Shown in pieces: positions 35,776 through 48,564 of a DNA stretch of 64,000 nt. The stretch lies in the NCBI GenBank assembly GCA_936440205.1, contig OW387143.1:32314949-32378948 (forward strand), written 5' to 3'. A model generated the notes under the pieces. It was not told the origin of the DNA, searched no databases, and worked only from the letters and a program-made list of their open reading frames with translations. The position numbers and the translations under genes were made by a program. Positions within the stretch are counted from its first letter, which is position 1. Each line of letters opens with the position of its first letter. The stretch is from Lepidonotus clava. Taxonomy: Eukaryota > Annelida > Polychaeta > Phyllodocida > Polynoidae.

Positions 35776-37489
35776 GCCCTGAGGGGCGCAGGGGGTGAGG
35801 CCCTTCATTAGTATTACTGGGGCTCTATATGGAGGGGATGGGGGCCCCATGGTGCATGTACTGGAGATTTTTCGTAACCCGTGAGATTGTTGGTTGTGTC
35901 AGCCTCAGATTTCAACAGGCCAACGTTTGCCGGCTGTTTAATTTCTGCCTCAGTGTTATATGGGAGAACCGTCCGCTCAGCTATGTTGCCAAGGAGATCT
36001 AGGATTAAGTTAAAAATGTGGGTCTCCGGGAATTTGATGAATATCAGTTGTAAGTTAATATACATATACATTGATTATAACCGTTATGCAATGTAATTGA
36101 GAGGTTTGTTTCCATGGAATGGTTTCGTTGTTTACAGGAACCATCCACTGAATCATTTGTACTGCTTTTAAATCAGACAAATCATTTCAAACGTTTACAA
36201 AATATTGATAATGCGTGGGCGATTTCAGAGGTCAAGCCCCCTATTATTGTCAGGGCGTGGGTGTGTTAAGAAGGATGGGCAGGTGCCGTGTGGAGACGAC
36301 AGGCCTTTAATACTGAGTCGGCTCGAGCTGCTCGGACCGGCTCAGGACGAGCTCACGGTCAGCCCCAGTGGAGGTCAGACAAGTTCAGAGAGGCAATGAC
36401 GTCTTTAAAGAAGTAGACAGGTGGAGACTTTGTAATTAGCTACATGATCCAGTCATTGGAATGGTTTAGAGGAGTTCAACTAAGATCGCCAAGTAATCTA
36501 CTTACACAAATTTTACTGTACAACATTCCAAAAGTGAAGGCTTAAATCGAGATTATTTTCTTTTACACTGCACCCTGAGATGAAATGTCCATGCAACGGC
36601 CTAAATTATATGATTTCATTTGACTCGCTGTAATAAAGGGACTACTACATTTCAACTCTTATCATCCCCCCAAAAAACAAGCCAATCTCTACCCATATAA
36701 GATTGCTTTTAAAATCATACCCCAGGAGATTTCTCTTGGTTATATTAAAGAGAAAAATGTGGAAATCAGATAGAAATTCTAAAGAAAACCCTGAAGCCAT
36801 AATTGCACCGTTTGACATTGATAGGTGCTCCGTGGTTTTGGTCGGGTGGTATTGATAGGGGGGAATCAGTGATCATGTCGGTACTGGTGGTCCAGATGGT
36901 AATGGTGATAATGGTAGCTGTGGTGGCTGTGATAAGGAGAATGGTAATGGTTACCATGATAAGGACCGGCTCACGTCCCTTTTATGCACTCACAGCCAAA
37001 CAACACTGTCTTGACATGAGTGGTTAATGTTGTCCTGTAGGTACACAAATGTAAAGTGGAGGAGGGAGTGGGGGCGCCACTCCCTCCCCCCCCCCTCACC
37101 CCCCATCCAAACGAACACTCTTTTGATTTATCATTATCATCTTTTATAGGGGAATGTTGCTTTGATTAAGGGGAAAACGCAATGTTATTGCAACTGCTTC
37201 AAATGATCATCGGTATGTATATACATATTTCATCTGAATGAACAAAGTGTCAAGGAAAATACTCCAATAGATCATTACTCACTAAAACATAGACCATGTA
37301 ACACCAGTTTTTAAATTTAGAGAAAAAATCAAACTGCTACAAAGCTGGAGCAGCTCAAATAGATGTATTTGTTAACCAAAACAATTTGAAAAAATGTCAT
37401 TTGATGATGAGGATATTAACTTGCTATGGGTGACTGAGGTGGATCATTAGGGGCGTATCTAATAGAGAGACATGTTACTGTCTTGTAAC
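35776..37489. other. Intronic DNA with a TGG-rich patch, no gene recognised
   Basis: A degenerate TGG/TAATGG-rich stretch runs from about 36880 to 36955. A C-rich tract (CCCTCCCCCCCCCCTCACCC) lies at 37078-37105. No coding exon or RNA gene is supported. Confidence 0.45.
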
Positions 37490-37640
37490 AGGTCCACCAC
37501 TACAGTTAATGAACTAATTAATCATCAGGCCGGTTTACCCTCTAATTAGGCCCACCTAGGCCTCGCCGCCTAGGAGCCTCGCTGGTTCCCGTCGAGCGTG
37601 CTAGCCCTTACACAGCGGGTGCGGGCAACCAGCGAAGATA
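37490..37640. promoter_or_regulatory. Homeodomain-type sites next to a GC-rich hairpin
   Basis: ACTAATTAATCATC and CTCTAATTAGG lie at about 37512-37552. They are followed by CCTAGG..CCTAGG and by a strong inverted repeat: TCGCTGGTTCCCG at 37579-37591 pairs with CGGGCAACCAGCGA at 37622-37635 with one bulged base, leaving a 30-nt loop. The stem could form in RNA or as a DNA cruciform. Not tRNA- or known miRNA-like by eye. A regulatory or structured RNA element is inferred. Confidence 0.4.
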
Positions 37641-39453
37641 AATTCTCATTAGTCTGGCACCAGATGGCACTGGCTTCGCTGGTGTCCAGCCTATTGCCGT
37701 TCAGGGGTTACGGAGGTTTGTAGGTACCAGCGGAATCGATTCCCCGACCTCGTTGGCGTAATAGGGTTCAGGCTAGTTGGATTGGTCAAAGCCATTTTCA
37801 TTAATTAACCGTGAAATAATTGGGCTTTTTTGTTGTTGTTGTTTTTCTGTACAACCCAGATTCCCAAAATGTTCATACGCTGCTATAGGGCAAATACAGT
37901 TACCATAAGGAATTGTATGAGCCTCTTGAAATAAAAACCAAGACGAGCAATTCTCAAGAAGGTTTTTATTGCAACCGACCTTTTCCTTTGCTCATTCACG
38001 CAGATATAATCTTGTATTCTACAGCCTTATTCATTTTACCCACCTTCTTCTACTACGTCTTCTTTCTTGATGGCATTTAACACTTGACGGCCAGATTTCA
38101 TTGGCTCTGTTTATAGGATTTCCACATGTAATTAAAAGGCGATCCTCCGGGAGCCTTTTACTGGGCCTTAAGTCACTTGCAACAGTTGTGATGTCACAAA
38201 AGACCTTTTTGGACAGTGGTTTTCCTATAGTATTGGCTGTCTGTAATGTCATTTTGTCACCAAATTCGGAGGTAAAGTTTACTGTACAATTTTATTGAAA
38301 ACATAAAAGCACTATTGGAAAACACTTCAACGTTTGAACTTGGGCATACTGAAACAAACTATTTTCTCAAAGCATGATAAATGAGCCTTTTTTGTTAGTG
38401 AATTTAAATGTTCTTGCTGCTTTTATGTTAGCATTTCCAGGTTTCAGTAGATCAAAGGCCCAGACTGTTTATCAACAATTAGGAAGGCATGTGTGTTAAT
38501 TGATCTAGCACATGATGCCCTTGGGGGCAATTGATCTGGCACATGTTGCCCCTGGGGCATGGGTGTTTTACTGATGCTTACACTGTTTATCTTATACAAA
38601 CAATGACCCTAGTGAATGGTCTTTTGATAAACATGTATACTGAAAATAACTTAGATGAAACAACCAAATCAACCAATACAGTTTACTTATCTAACTACTT
38701 TGCATGGTTTTGACATGTGAAATTTGTTGGTTTGTTTCTACTTTTTCCTAAGCCCAAGCACCCAGAAAATTATCACAATTTTTTAAATCCCCTAACTTTA
38801 ATTGGTAACCCAGGAAAATTAAATAGAGTTATTTTAAAGTTACATGAATTGGTCCACAAAAGAATTAATCTGTAATCTTGTAAATATGCAAAGTGTTAGA
38901 CCTTGAGGTTAGTAAGAACTGCCAAAAAAAAAAATCACCTATCTTTTTTGTTTGCCCAGGAAAATTTTCAAAGTTTTGTATTGATTTAAAATTATGATAA
39001 AAAATTGAGTCCAAACCCTAGATACAGGGATCGCCGATTGGGTAGCTAAGCTATTAGATGGCCGGGCTCGTGCTTCTTGTACAATTATTCATTTACTCGA
39101 GCCCGCATGGGTGCGCTGTAGTCGGATTGAGCGGGTTTTGTCTGTAACAGAAGGGATGTACCCATAGTGTGGGCTATGGTCAATTAGTTTCTACCCTAAC
39201 AACCTCCCCACACAAGCGCCCCACTCCCCCCACCCAATTCCCATCGGGACTAAACATTGTTATGTAACATGTAGACTGCTGCTCCAATATGCACAGTATC
39301 CTTCAAAATGATAGTCTCCATACTTGCAGAAAATGTTGTTATTTGCATGATTGATTGCTCCATATGTATTTTGTCACTCTTAAGTCTGATGACATTTGTT
39401 TTGAAATAATGCACTGTATCCAGTTATTCATAATTTTTTTTTTCATTTTGCAG
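37641..39453. other. AT-rich intronic DNA up to recursive splice site 3
   Basis: No gene recognised. A TTTGCATGATTG sequence (Rbfox-type TGCATG) lies near 39340. The 3' end is a very strong pyrimidine tract, TTTTTTTTTTCATTTTGCAG. Confidence 0.5.
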
Positions 39454-39496
39454 GTAAGTCTTGGATGAAACAAATCATAACAATTGACATCAAATA
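39454..39496 (+). other. Recursive splice site 3 with its RS-exon (43 nt)
   Basis: The acceptor TTTCATTTTGCAG ends at 39453 and is followed immediately by the optimal donor GTAAGT. A second donor begins at 39497 in the context CAAATA|GTGAGTAG. The 43-nt RS-exon starts GTAAGTCTTGGATGAAACAA and shares GATGAAACAAATC and flanking bases with the RS-exon at 5892, so the two look like copies of one ancestral element. This is the best-formed of the four sites. A cassette microexon is the alternative reading. Confidence 0.75.
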
Positions 39497-39699
39497 GTGA
39501 GTAGTTTTATCTCTTTATCGCTGAGTTATAGCTGTCAACTAACAGCATATCACCAAATAGCACATACATTTACAGTAGCCGAATATACACCACTTTGTAT
39601 CGAGAACTTGCTAATATTTTGTTTGGGTCCAGGAAGATAATTATACCAACCAAAACTGTGGGTAGTCTTCAGATCCTGGTGCAGGACTTTAACTGTGCC

Positions 39700-40035
39700 T
39701 AAAATAGTCTCCTCTACCTGCCCGACCCCCAGCTGCCTCCTCCAGGGTGGAGAGATAGGCGCCAGTCCCCCCTCCTCCTCCTGGCGCCCAGCCCACTCTC
39801 CATACACTACTCACGTCACATGGCCGCCGTCACCATGGCAACCCACGTCGTGGGTAGCGTGAGTGGCGACGTTTAGGACGCAGCTTGTGGCTATCGCCTG
39901 TGACCGGCGGGTAGTAGGTGATAAGAGCCCCGACCTGCCCGGGACCAGCAGCTCGTCTGACGTCCTCCTCGGTCACGTGACCATGACGTCAGCGCCCTGA
40001 CGTGGACTCGGCTTGGAGAGTGTGAAGGGGAATGT
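39700..40035. promoter_or_regulatory. CpG-rich promoter-like island inside the intron
   Basis: CG dinucleotides are dense from about 39740 to 40015. Visible sites are a perfect RFX X-box (GTCACCATGGCAAC, 39829-39842), the near-palindrome CCCACGTCGTGGG just after it, a perfect 12-bp E-box palindrome GGTCACGTGACC (39971-39982) matching MITF/TFE/USF-type sites, and a full CRE (TGACGTCA, 39984-39991) with a further TGACGT 12 bp on. No TATA box is seen. The set is typical of TATA-less promoters. It begins about 250 bp after RS-exon 3. An alternative first exon of the host gene or a separate non-coding transcript are both possible; its direction is unclear. Confidence 0.5.
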
Positions 40036-43000
40036 GAAGGAGAGTTTGAGAGTGTAGTTAGTGTCGGGTCCCTTAGAATACTTTTTTTTTTAAAAAGATT
40101 AAACTTTTGGGTTGCTGTGTATAGTAAAGTAAAGGTTTAAACATCTTCACTTTTCATACTTATGTGACGAAGAAGAACAGTTCGTTTTAATGAAGAATTC
40201 TAGCATACAATAAAAATAGCATTTTCTACAAGGTTTGTTGTACAGAAAATGTATAACCAAAGGCAAGAAATGATTTAAAATGGTGCTATGGCAATTATTG
40301 CTGCCTATCCGTAAATCAGCATGGTATCAAAACTAAATGGTATTATGCTGTTAGTGGCCTAAAAGGAGAGATAAACGATCTGTATCATGCAATGATGTTG
40401 AGGTGAATTAATTTCTTATCAATTTTGCCCAAATGCGTTCATAGTTTCCCCAGTATGTTGTAAATGGTCATGTGGAAGCATGTGGATGGATGCGGGGCTG
40501 GAAATAAGGAGATTTAGTATTGGTTTAGATGCAAAATTTTGATTTGTAAAATATCGCAACACGCAATTAAACAAACCCCTGTTTTCTTTAATTCCAAAGT
40601 AGCGTTAGTTATGCAAGGCAAGTTTTTCCCCAAGCACCAAACATCTACATTTAAACAGAACTACTCCAAAATAGATAAACCAAATCCTGTTAAAGGAAGA
40701 AGAACTCTCGGCTCATTACTTTCATTTGCATTTCTATTGGGTAACGAAAGACAAAAACCTATGAGGGACATTATGAACTGGAGAATGAAGTACTGAAGTA
40801 TCATCCATTATACATAACCAGTTAAGGCAGAAGAAAAGAAGGGTGACAAAGCTATATAAATGCAGTTGTCTCTCCCCCTTTTACTATATAACAGAAAATG
40901 GGCAGGCTTTTGCCATCCAATAAAATGAAGTGACAGTGACAAATCATACACTTAGTCTGGCGTTCCCTATGGTACTCCACATCCCTTGAACTCCCAAAGG
41001 AGCGGTACAGCCTAGTCAGTCAAGACAAGTCGGGGCGATTTGGCGCCGACTCAGAGAGCAAATTCCTCGTCCCAGAGAGCTTAGCACTGTCACATACACT
41101 CTAGGGACGTGCATGTGTTAAGCTGAGGTGCCATTTCTTTCTTTTCTCCATTTTCTTGTGGCTTTTCTTTCATTCCCCTCGCTTTTTTCTATTTTTTATC
41201 AGTTGATGTTTCTTCTTTTCTCTTATCGGTTTTCTTCTTTTTCAAACATCGCAGCATTTTTGTCATGGCTGCATCCCAGTCTTTACGCTTACTCTGATTC
41301 AATCACAGGGAGGATTTAGCATTGCCAACCACCTGGGTCCCCCTTCGGCAAGCGCAGGCTTCAGGAGTGATGGGTAATTAGATAACGCTGAGCTCGGGCG
41401 AGGGTAAAGTGAATACAGCAGTGCCCGCTGGGTGGACCAGCAACTATGGATACATAAAACAATGTTGGTTTTGATGGATCAGCTTATTCTATAACCAGAA
41501 AATGGAGATTTTCTATATTCTATTAGCCCAGCAATGGCCTAAAATGTGTATGCTTATCCCAGCAATAGCATAGAATCCTCCTGATTGATTTGCTAGTGGC
41601 ATTGCACAATAGATTTTCCATGCTTACACAAGAAAAAAACGAGATCCTTCACTAGAATAACTCTAGAATGATAACAATGATTAAATACTCTATACTGAAC
41701 TATTGTATGAATAGACCTGAAATGAATGTTTGGATTTTAACATATAGGATGCTCATTTAACAGAAGCAGTAGATGGTACCATCCATTAAGCAGTGGCTGT
41801 TTAAGTGAATAGAAGTTGTTGCAGATGACTGATGGCTCTGTGTGTCTGTTCTCAAGTTTGCTTCACTTTCAAATGGATTTTGGCTGGCAGTGAAGATGAG
41901 TGCAGAAGGCCTGAGGCAATGACATGGAGACTCCAATGTTGGATCAGGAAGGGGAGGTTTCATGATGTCCCAAGCTCCACATTCCGCCACACGCATACCA
42001 TGCACCCGGGATCAAAACCTGCAGAGACAAGAAAAAGCTTGCAGCAAATACAGAGAAGCACAAGTAAAAAAGAGATAGACAAAAAAATCCTTCACAAATC
42101 TGATGGAACTGTTTGAGCGAGCACATTACTGATTCGAGCTGCTCTGAGCAAAGACAGTTCCCCTGGTGCAGTTTCTGGCTCTGTATTCTGTGTTTGAAAC
42201 TTCTCCTGCAGTATTGATATCTGTTTTGAAACCAGGTATGTGAATGGAAATAAGCATTTGGATGTGTTGGAAGGCCAGGATTTCTTGATGTGTCCAAGCA
42301 GCTCAACTAATATTGGCCAAGTGTTATCAATCTATGTATTCTTCTATAATTTATAGCAATCTATTTTTTCCACTGTACAATATATACTTGCCTCCTATTC
42401 CATACCTTCGCTCCTCAATAGAAATCAAGATCATGTTCATTTCTCATCAGACATACCTTAGATTAACGCTCTAGTAAAAATATATGTACCGATTATCCTG
42501 CTGGCTTTACAAGAAGTGGTCAAATTGCCAAAGTAACATGCAGCAGCTGCAGAACAAGGAAAGCTTATCCTATGAGTGTTCCCAATATTTTCCAATATTT
42601 CGCAGTATCCGCTCAGTAAGCGGTGTTGACCAGCGGCTGTCGGTGTGCTCAGATTCAGAGGGCCCTGGAGATAAACACTGTCAGCGGCCGAGCTCTTCTA
42701 AGGCTATAAAGCGATAGCTGACACTGGAGGCAGCCTGGATGCTGGAGGCTCTGGCAGCCCTCCAGTGTTTGCTGGTTTTACTCCAGCCACTACCCTTCCT
42801 CCCCTAAGCCCTGTCACTCACACACACACACACATTGGTTTCCATGTTGGGTCAGACACAGGCTCAAGCTACAGTATGAATTCTGAGGATTGTGATTCCC
42901 TTTCAGTCCAAAGACTACCAGTAATAGCATCAGTACTGCTACTCCAGAACCGGCCAACCACTTGTGCCCTCAGGCAAGGCTCACAGAGATCATACTTTTC

Positions 43001-44480
43001 TGGCCTGATCCCAAAATTGCCTTTGGGTTTAAAATTCTTAAAAATTGATATAGATCTATGGTTTTTTTCAAGTGAAACTGCTACATGTTATATTCATTAG
43101 TGAAAGTCAAAACGTGTGGACAAACACATTTTTGTTTAGCCAAAAGGCCTACCCATAATTTTGTTACTGCTGGCCATATTTCCCTTTTATGTGCAAATAC
43201 CAATTTCGGTATGTACCTCATAGGGGCGGATCTAGTGTTAGGCGTGCAGGCACGCGCAATACCCTTTTTTCAGAAAGTTTTAGATTTTCTAATGTAAAAT
43301 TCTGGTAACAATTTTTTTACACTATAACGCGCTCAAACTGACTTATCTGAGAGTACCTTCTTTAATCTGCACACTTCAGGTTTTTGGTTACTACCAAACC
43401 CAGCTGCAATCGCAACATCCTACAAATGACTCACACAAACTCACACACCATTGCCTTCCACAAATGCCTTCTACCAATCCAGCAATGCCTTCTACAAATG
43501 CTTTCTCCCAAAGCCACCATTGCCTGGCCCCTTCCTGGGGAGCTGGTTGGTGGCATGACTGGTACCGAGAGGCTTTGGGAGGCCGGCAATCAGCGACAGA
43601 CGCGGGTCTTGTAAGGAATCGACAATGACAGGAGTAAGGAAACCACTCAACAGCACAATTACAGGCCTCAGCGCCCGGCCGGGCTCGCTGCTGGCCGGAA
43701 AATTAGACACCCCCTGCTTGGGGAACAGCCTGTCTGCATTTGTCAGAGACTGCTCCCTCCCCAGCAACCTCCATGCCTACCCCATGCTGCCCTACCCACA
43801 GCCACCAGCCTCCGTTTTGCTTACCCCAACCTGCCAATAGTGTATTTGTTTTAGCCCAAATAGGCAGCCAAGGCTTAGGCTCCCCTGGGCTCTTACTTGT
43901 GTGACATACTTCTTTGTCAGTTTGTTTTTCATTCGGAGAAGGATCGAAATGGGGTGAGGTGTTTTTGTGTGGCGCGGGGCTGCGATTGGTGGAATTGTCA
44001 TTCCGGAGAAGTTCATTACGCTCATGGGAACCGATGCCAATTGATCATACTTGGGCATGCATGGTTACTCATTGTAAAAGTGGAGCCAAAAATAAGAGTG
44101 AAAAAAAACCCACAAAATGTGAGAAGGCCATTAGATTTTGTCCCGTTAGTTAATACTCAGTCCAGTCAAGGCTATAAATTGTTAGGCACGTTTTTGCAAA
44201 GGCCTTAATAGTAAGTTATGGTCTGTTTTTCAGTCACCTGTGAATATTACGGTGATTACAGTGACCTATGGCTCAGTGCAACCTTTCTATGAATGAGCTC
44301 AAAAATATTAGATTAAAGGCACTACGGACATTTGATAGCGGTACTTTATAAATATTTTTTTACAAAAGCATATGAGAAAAAGCTAGAGCTGATTGAAAGA
44401 GCATTGTGTAGGATCACATGTAAGCTCTTTTTGCCCCTTACACAGATCGGCCCAAATCTTGTTAAAGGACCAGTACAAGG
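40036..44480. other. AT-rich intronic DNA, pyrimidine tract and small repeats
   Basis: A pyrimidine-rich tract spans about 41134-41245. (CA)6 lies near 42822. A 10-bp inverted repeat, ACACTGGAGG at 42721-42730 with CCTCCAGTGT at 42759-42768, can form a hairpin with a 28-nt loop. Repeated words AAATGCCTTCTAC occur at 43460-43505. Open frames of 90-120 codons between 41750 and 44210 on both strands overlap each other and lack domains or splice context, so none is called. AGGGGCGGATCTAG near 43222 resembles the edge of a dispersed repeat. Confidence 0.4.
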
Positions 44481-46750
44481 TGTGTAATGTTTCTCCTTAG
44501 AAAGTCTTTATTCCTAGAAATTCCTAGAATGCTTTGAGCAATACTTAGATCACATATCATGCGTACTTTCAATAGTGAGGAGCACTAAATCCCCGCTGTA
44601 CCAGTTCAGCAACTATCTCGGTTACAATTCAAACGAAACAAGCCAAAGAGCTGTCCCTTTCAGAAAGGATCACAAAAAAAGGAAATTCGGGGCAGGATTC
44701 GGTTCAATCTGGCCCAAGGCCGTTGACGAGGTCCCTCCAGTGCACTAAACTTGGCTCGGAGAAAGGATCCTAATTCTGGGCAATGGAATTAACCCAGAAC
44801 CTCCTACGACCAGTCCTTGGGCGGGGTCAGTGCCAGGCCTAATCAGGGGAGTATTATCTGACTTGCCTTATTCTGACAACGCTTCTTCCCATGTCTCAAC
44901 TAGTGCGTTAAGGCTCGGCCTGAAATAACCCATATTTACAGTCATGCATGGGGGATCTTTGTGGTACAAACGCTCTTTTGGTACCTAGAATTAGGTTTGA
45001 AACTATAATTCATGTGGTACAAGCTTCCTCCGGAGGGAGTGTAGATAGATATTTTACTGGTAACATCAGCGTGCCTTAGACCATTTTAATACGTTTGATA
45101 AAATATATTCTATTGGATGTGAACAAATGCTATTCTTTTGCCGAATCTTTATCCGTTTTGATTTTATTAGAACAAAATATATACAAAATTAAAAAGAGGA
45201 GTTTTAGCATGAAGCCACATATTTGATTGCAAAAGAAATCAAGGAGGATGTCTTAAATTGATAGTGGCACATTTCAGATGCGCCTTGACAGCACCTGTAT
45301 TTGTAGGCTGGAAATATCAGGTTCCATGTCAGTCCGGGGAGTGGGCGGGGTGTGAGGCGAGTGGTGCCATCCCTAAGTACTCCGGACCCCTCCCGTAACC
45401 CGCGTTTCAACACCAGCCGCCTCCACCCCCAGGTATTGACCCCGTGTCAAACCGGGATATTGCAGATCACCTGTGCCACTTGACTGCGGGCGCGTTCGAA
45501 AACTGCCCAAAATATGGAACTTATCATTTGACTAGGCCTGAGAACTTTATCTTCCTGATGCACAGGAAAAAAAGGAAAAAATAATCTAAATATATAATTT
45601 GGATATCTAAGTGTAAAAAGGTTCTATTTTTGCAGGAAGAATTAAGGATTCACATTTGAAAAAGGACAAGGGGATTGCCCAGAAATAATGTGTTTGCTCC
45701 TGTACAGTCGAGAGTAATATATCATCAAGGAACTGTTTTGCACATTTTTAGAATTAAATCCTTACACTACCGGTATTTGGCATTTTGTTGTCAACATAAC
45801 CATGTTAGTAATAATGATAATGATGCTGCTGCTAGGAAATGCTGATAAGTTGTGTAGGTTAAGCCAACGTTTTACAGCAGTCCCTTCAGTGTATGTATAG
45901 AACGGAAAGGCAGCATCGAACACATATAATGCAATCCAGAAAAGAACCAGGGCCCCTTTGGTCAGTAAACCAACAATGCTCCTACTGAACCCCTCTCTTT
46001 TATTTCCACGGAGAAAAGCCCAGGTTAAGTTAACCCAAGACCAGTGTTTGCGAACGCGCCCGCTGAGTCACATGATGGAGCCTGGGGATTGATCCCGCTG
46101 ACCTAAACACCCCGCATTGATTCCCGCCTCCTCCAGGATACAGTCACGCCGCCACCTCCACTCTCCTACCACCGCCACCACCGCCACCACTGCAGAACCA
46201 CTCTCCCTTTTTGGGCCTTCTGATAGTCAGGCAGCTTGCAAGCTATTTCACTAGACCTGCTCACGCCTGTTGTTCTGAGACTTTAAATGAAGCGTAGAAT
46301 TCATTGTGCTTTCAAGTTTTGGATCAAATATAAATTTACTTTGGGACCGAACGTGAAAATTTGATAATTTCTTTAAAATAGTCATACAAATTATATTCGA
46401 TGACGAAAATACATATATGTACGTGTATTATCAACATGACAGTTTCCTATAATCTTTGTGAATTAGGTTATTGTGACATGTGAAAAAAATCAAAGTGTTT
46501 AAATTAATGATTCTTCCAAATATGTCTGATTTGATCGTTTCAGATAGTGAAATTTCAAGTATGGAATGTTTTTGGTCAATGGGAAATTCGCTGATAGAGT
46601 AGTTTGAATGTGTGTCCCTGTGCCTATCGTTAATATGGTGATTGAAAGCTCTAGCTGTAATTGTGTTCAGGATAATTGAACTTTATGTTCTTGAAAGAGT
46701 TTAATGTTTTGCAAAAACTGGTTAATCCTCTATTCAGTATGTCCAAAGTA
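44481..46750. other. Intronic DNA with GC-richer patches, no gene recognised
   Basis: Patches at 44680-44900, 45320-45500 and 46050-46200 are GC-richer than their surroundings. The last ends in a (CCACCG)n-like stretch at about 46160-46192. They could be conserved non-coding elements, but nothing in the sequence alone proves it. Confidence 0.4.
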
Positions 46751-46754
46751 ACAA

Positions 46755-46795
46755 AATGGCGGCTTACGTCCTTGACCTTGACCTTGAGGTCAGCA
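46755..46795. promoter_or_regulatory. YY1-type site next to a triple nuclear-receptor element
   Basis: AAAATGGCGGC, a match to the YY1 consensus, is followed 10 bp later by CTTGACCTTGACCTTGAGGT, then CA. Read on the minus strand this gives TGACCTCAAGGTCAAGGTCA, holding two TCAAGGTCA sites of the SF-1/FTZ-F1/ERR monomer type plus an inverted TGACCT. A strong composite site by sequence; function inferred. Confidence 0.45.
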
Positions 46796-47624
46796 GACAT
46801 CCCCGATCATTAGTGGGTTGTATCCAGGTCACCGTTCCCCTTCACTGGGCAAGAAAAAAAGAGGAAAGTCTATGAAGCTCACTCATCAATACAACCCCTT
46901 TAGACGGAACTTATTTTGCGGAAGTCATTGAACGATTCATTGGAACAGTTTCAAATATGGTTTTGTTATTTTGATTTTCTTTCTCAATTGATGGCGAATG
47001 CATAGACTAGAGTGAGAATGGATTTTATAGAAAATATTCTTTCGTATTACAAATAATCATTTTCAAAATATTTTGAATTTGCTTAGCAAGAAATCTGCAG
47101 GGTACATTTCTAATTCTCCAAACCTTTGGGTATATACTACAGACCACCTGACCCCCCCCCCCCCTCCCCCAGGGCTGGGCTGCGTATGCAATATGTACCA
47201 TAACATGTAAGGAATATATACAAATCAATAAAATTGTTATCTTTTTCAATGCCTTAGAAAGTCAGCGTGTGATACTGGCAGCAGCAAAGAGGTTCATTTC
47301 ATTGTTTTATTTCATAGGTAAAATTCATGAGGAGTGGCGGACATTGCAAAAATGGGTCAATACAATTAGATAAAAGGTCCATTGCTATCGAAAAGAAAAA
47401 CAATTTTACAGTTTTCAGATCATTAGAAGATGCTAGAAAATAACGTAAAAATATTTTGTGTGCACTTCTGGCGTGAAAATACACTTTTATTAGTTTACAC
47501 TACGAAAAATGACATGGATCATGCCCTGTGATATATGGAAGATCCGTTAGTAATTGCGTTTTGTAAATCATGATTATTCTTAATAGAAATATAGAAAGAC
47601 ACCTTACATTCTCTTGAATAAAGG
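46796..47624. other. AT-rich intronic DNA
   Basis: A run of 13 C lies at 47152-47164. No gene or RNA was recognised. Confidence 0.5.
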
Positions 47625-47962
47625 ACTGTGTATAGTGTGTCAGGTACAGTATACCCCTCCCACTTCCCACACAGGAGGTGTAGGCCCTTAGTAAGTGTGT
47701 TCTTTAGGACTGTGTGTGCAGTATGTCAGGTACAGTATACCCCTCCCACATCCCACACAGAAGGTGTAGGCCCTTAGTACGTGTGTTCTGTAGGACTGTG
47801 TGTGCAGTATGTCAGGTACAGTATACCCCTCCCACATCCCACACAGAAGGTGTAGGCCCTTAGTACGTGTGTTCTTTAGGACTATGTGCAGTGTGTCAGG
47901 TACAGTATACCCCTCCCACTTCCCACACAGAAGGTGTAGGCCCTTAGTACGTGTGTTCTGGG
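47625..47962. repeat. Four tandem copies of an 86-bp repeat
   Basis: TGTCAGGTACAGTATACCCC recurs with spacings of 86, 86 and 84 bp (CAGG at 47641, 47727, 47813, 47897), followed each time by TCCCAC, ACACAG(A/G)AGGTGTAGG and CCCTTAGTA(C/A)GTGTGTTCT. Copies 2 and 3 are almost identical. A young minisatellite. Confidence 0.95.
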
Positions 47963-48564
47963 CAGACGCTATGATCGATCACATCTTGACCTTCACAGAC
48001 CCCCAATTGATCCTCCATCAGTGGGTGTGGGCTTCTCCCTAAGTGGTCAATACTAGCGGTAGGTGCGTCTGGGGTCCCTGGAGAAGGGTTGGGGCTGTGT
48101 AAGGGGTGGGTCAGCTAAAAACATGTAAAGCCATTCTATGCATGTCCAGGGTGAAGTAGGCCATAACTCTTGTCAATCTTGTTTAAGTGCAAGAGAAAAT
48201 GTCGTGACATGGGAGGAGTTAAGTAGTGTTCTGACGTTGTGAATGAAGTAAATGGCACAATACACCGTCAAAAACATTGCCAAAACATAAAAATTACCAA
48301 CGAAAAAATATATAAAATACCTTGCCATTTTTGTATTTGATTGTAAACATAGGAACAACAGATATCTTTTGTCCAAAATATTAGAATCATAACATGTGCA
48401 GCATTGATGGAAGAAAAGGGGAGCTCGTAAAATACTACTACAAACTGAGCAATCCCTGATGCAGTGTAAAACACATGCAAGGAAGGCCTGCAGTGTTAAA
48501 GCTGTGCCTCTTCGTGTGAGACCCGGATATTTTTTTATTGATTAATTTTTCATGTGGCCTACTC

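Noticed and set aside
42205-42235. 24-nt microexon between CTTCTCCTGCAG and GTATGTG
   Set aside because: Splice-like edges exist, but the segment starts TAT TGA, and in the surrounding AT-rich DNA such pairs arise often.
41757-44208. Cluster of overlapping 70-120-codon frames on both strands
   Set aside because: They overlap in opposing frames, lack recognised domains and have no matching splice signals. Composition effect.
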